A stretch of DNA of 16,389 bases from JBEKYH01 sp049511115 (lineage in GTDB: Bacteria; Planctomycetota; Phycisphaerae; Tepidisphaerales; Tepidisphaeraceae): positions 1-16,389 of the forward strand of contig JBEKYH010000049.1 of NCBI GenBank assembly GCA_049511115.1, written 5' to 3'. Below, in pieces: positions 15,361 through 16,389 of the stretch. The first letter of the stretch is position 1, and each line of letters opens with the position of its first letter. The notes under the pieces were generated by a model. That model worked only from the letters and a program-made list of their open reading frames with translations. It did no database searches and was not told where the DNA came from. Position numbers and translations under genes: made by a program.

Positions 15361-16337
15361 TTATCACCCGAAGCCCGCTGCGAATTTCCCTCGGAGGCGG
15401 CGGCACCGATCTCCCGTCCTATTACCGCCGTCACAGCGGTTTCCTCATGGCCGCGGCCATCGACAAATATGTTTACATCACGCTACATCAGACCTTTCAG
15501 AAAGGTCTGATTCTCAAATACTCCAAGATGGAACAGGTCGAGGAAATCGAACAGGTGCAGCATCCGATCATCCGCGAATCCATGAAGTTCATGAATATGA
15601 CCGACCCGCATCTGGAGATCACTTCCATGGCCGACATCCCCGCCGGGACGGGGCTGGGTTCCAGCGGGAGTTTCACCACCGCGCTGTTGAAAGCATTGCA
15701 CATCCATGAAAAGCGCATCGTTCCCACCCATGAACTGGCCGAGCAGGCCTGTACCGTGGAAATCGAAAAACTCAGCGAGCCTGTTGGAAAACAAGACCAA
15801 TTCATCGCCGCATACGGCGGCGTCACCTGCTTCCAGTTTCTTCCCAACGACAAGGTCGAAGTGACTCCGCTGAAGGTTGATTCCCAGACGCTCTACAATC
15901 TGGAAGACAATCTCCTCATGTTCTTCACCGGCTACAGCCGCTCGGCTTCGAGCATCCTCAAGGACCAGGACGAGCGGAGCAAAAAGCACGATTCCTCGAT
16001 GATCGACAATCTCCATTTCACCAAGGACCTGGGATACAAGAGCAAAGAGGCCCTCGAGGCCGGCGACCTTCGAGCCTTTGCCGGACTGATGAAAATCCAT
16101 TGGGAGCATAAGCGCCAGCGCGGCGGCGCAATGAGCAACCCTGACATCGACCGCTGGTACGAATTGGCCATGGCCAACGGCGCTCTCGGCGGCAAGGTCG
16201 TCGGCGCCGGCGGCGGCGGATTCCTCATGTTTTACAGCGAAGAAAAGACGCGCCTGCGGCAGGCGCTCAATGAGGCCGGACTGCGCGAGGTGCGCTTTCG
16301 CTTTGATTTTGAAGGCACGCGCGCGGTGGCGCAATGA
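15357..16337 (+). CDS. GHMP-family sugar kinase, HddA-like
   Basis: A 326-residue kinase. RSPLRISLGGGGTDLPSYY at 5-23 is the N-terminal signature of the D-glycero-D-manno-heptose 7-phosphate kinase/fucokinase branch. IPAGTGLGSSGSFTTALL at 94-111 is the ATP-binding motif, GKQDQFIAAYGG at 144-155 carries the likely catalytic D147, and GGKVVGAGGGGFLMFY at 278-293 is motif 3. Reaction: transfer of the ATP gamma-phosphate to a sugar or sugar phosphate, feeding nucleotide-sugar synthesis. No heptose isomerase or GmhB partner is in the window, so heptose is only one option; galactose- and fucose-type substrates remain open. It overlaps both neighbours by 4 nt (ATGA). Confidence 0.9.
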   Translation: MIITRSPLRISLGGGGTDLPSYYRRHSGFLMAAAIDKYVYITLHQTFQKGLILKYSKMEQVEEIEQVQHPIIRESMKFMNMTDPHLEITSMADIPAGTGLGSSGSFTTALLKALHIHEKRIVPTHELAEQACTVEIEKLSEPVGKQDQFIAAYGGVTCFQFLPNDKVEVTPLKVDSQTLYNLEDNLLMFFTGYSRSASSILKDQDERSKKHDSSMIDNLHFTKDLGYKSKEALEAGDLRAFAGLMKIHWEHKRQRGGAMSNPDIDRWYELAMANGALGGKVVGAGGGGFLMFYSEEKTRLRQALNEAGLREVRFRFDFEGTRAVAQ

Positions 16338-16389
16338 AGCCGACGGCGCGGGGAGCTTTGCGCGTCCTCGTCAGCGCCGGCCTGCTGGC
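16334..16389 (+). CDS. Start of fourth gene in the sugar operon, cut by window edge
   Basis: An ATG at 16334 overlaps the kinase stop by 4 nt (ATGA), the same spacing as the two gene joins before it, and the frame is open to the edge. Eighteen complete codons are visible: MKPTARGALRVLVSAGLL. A basic start followed by a hydrophobic run suggests a membrane segment, possibly a flippase-like UPF0104 protein, but this is too short to identify. Confidence 0.6.
   Translation, partial: MKPTARGALRVLVSAGLL

Noticed and set aside
15483..16334. Minus-strand open frame of 283 codons opposite the sugar kinase
   Set aside because: It is the shadow of a kinase with all three GHMP motifs.

Overview
The window most likely comes from a planctomycete, probably class Phycisphaerae. 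The best evidence is the N-terminus of the 741-residue protein at 3617-5842. It carries the motif ESLETRRMLSA (the LEPR-XLL type of N-terminal tag seen on large planctomycete surface proteins), followed directly by a dockerin-like pair of calcium loops, a Ser/Gly/Asn/Asp linker, a PKD domain and a parallel beta-helix. DNA is GC-rich, gene starts are often weak or non-ATG, and short palindromic repeats lie between genes. No rRNA, tRNA, CRISPR array, phage gene or transposase was found.

Layout. (1) 1-5842: two paralogous secreted beta-helix proteins (240-1874 and 3617-5842, both minus strand) flank an oppositely oriented polytopic glycosyltransferase of the GT39/ArnT-like type (2051-3577). Palindromic repeats sit beside these genes: a REPIN-like inverted pair at 80-197, a single unit of the same family at 1915-1954, and a hairpin at 3593-3609. 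(2) 5971-6960: an OsmC-family peroxidase with a good Shine-Dalgarno, converging with a 14-bp 3' overlap on a DUF2127 membrane protein. (3) 7010-7141: a short direct repeat bracketing another hairpin at the 3' end of the next gene. (4) 7121-13262, minus strand: six enzymes in tight order. Transcriptional order is NADPH-dependent FMN reductase, MtnX/SerB-like HAD phosphatase and M20 metallopeptidase; after a 151-nt gap come a glutamate-1-semialdehyde-aminomutase-like PLP enzyme, a PaaK/CapK-like adenylate-forming ligase and an SGNH hydrolase. (5) 13263-13402: a divergent intergenic region. (6) 13403 to the right edge, plus strand: NAD-dependent sugar epimerase, Gfo/Idh/MocA oxidoreductase, GHMP sugar kinase and the start of a fourth gene, each overlapping the next by 4 nt (ATGA).

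Working together: the plus-strand cluster looks like supply of a modified or activated sugar, and the minus-strand cluster contains enzymes able to activate a carboxylate, move an amino group and cut or transfer an ester. With the glycosyltransferase and the surface beta-helix proteins nearby, the simplest reading is a cell-surface glycan or glycoconjugate locus. That reading is inference: no single gene here fixes the product. The most interesting unexplained unit is the aminomutase/ligase/SGNH cassette and its pairing, across a divergent promoter region, with the sugar operon.
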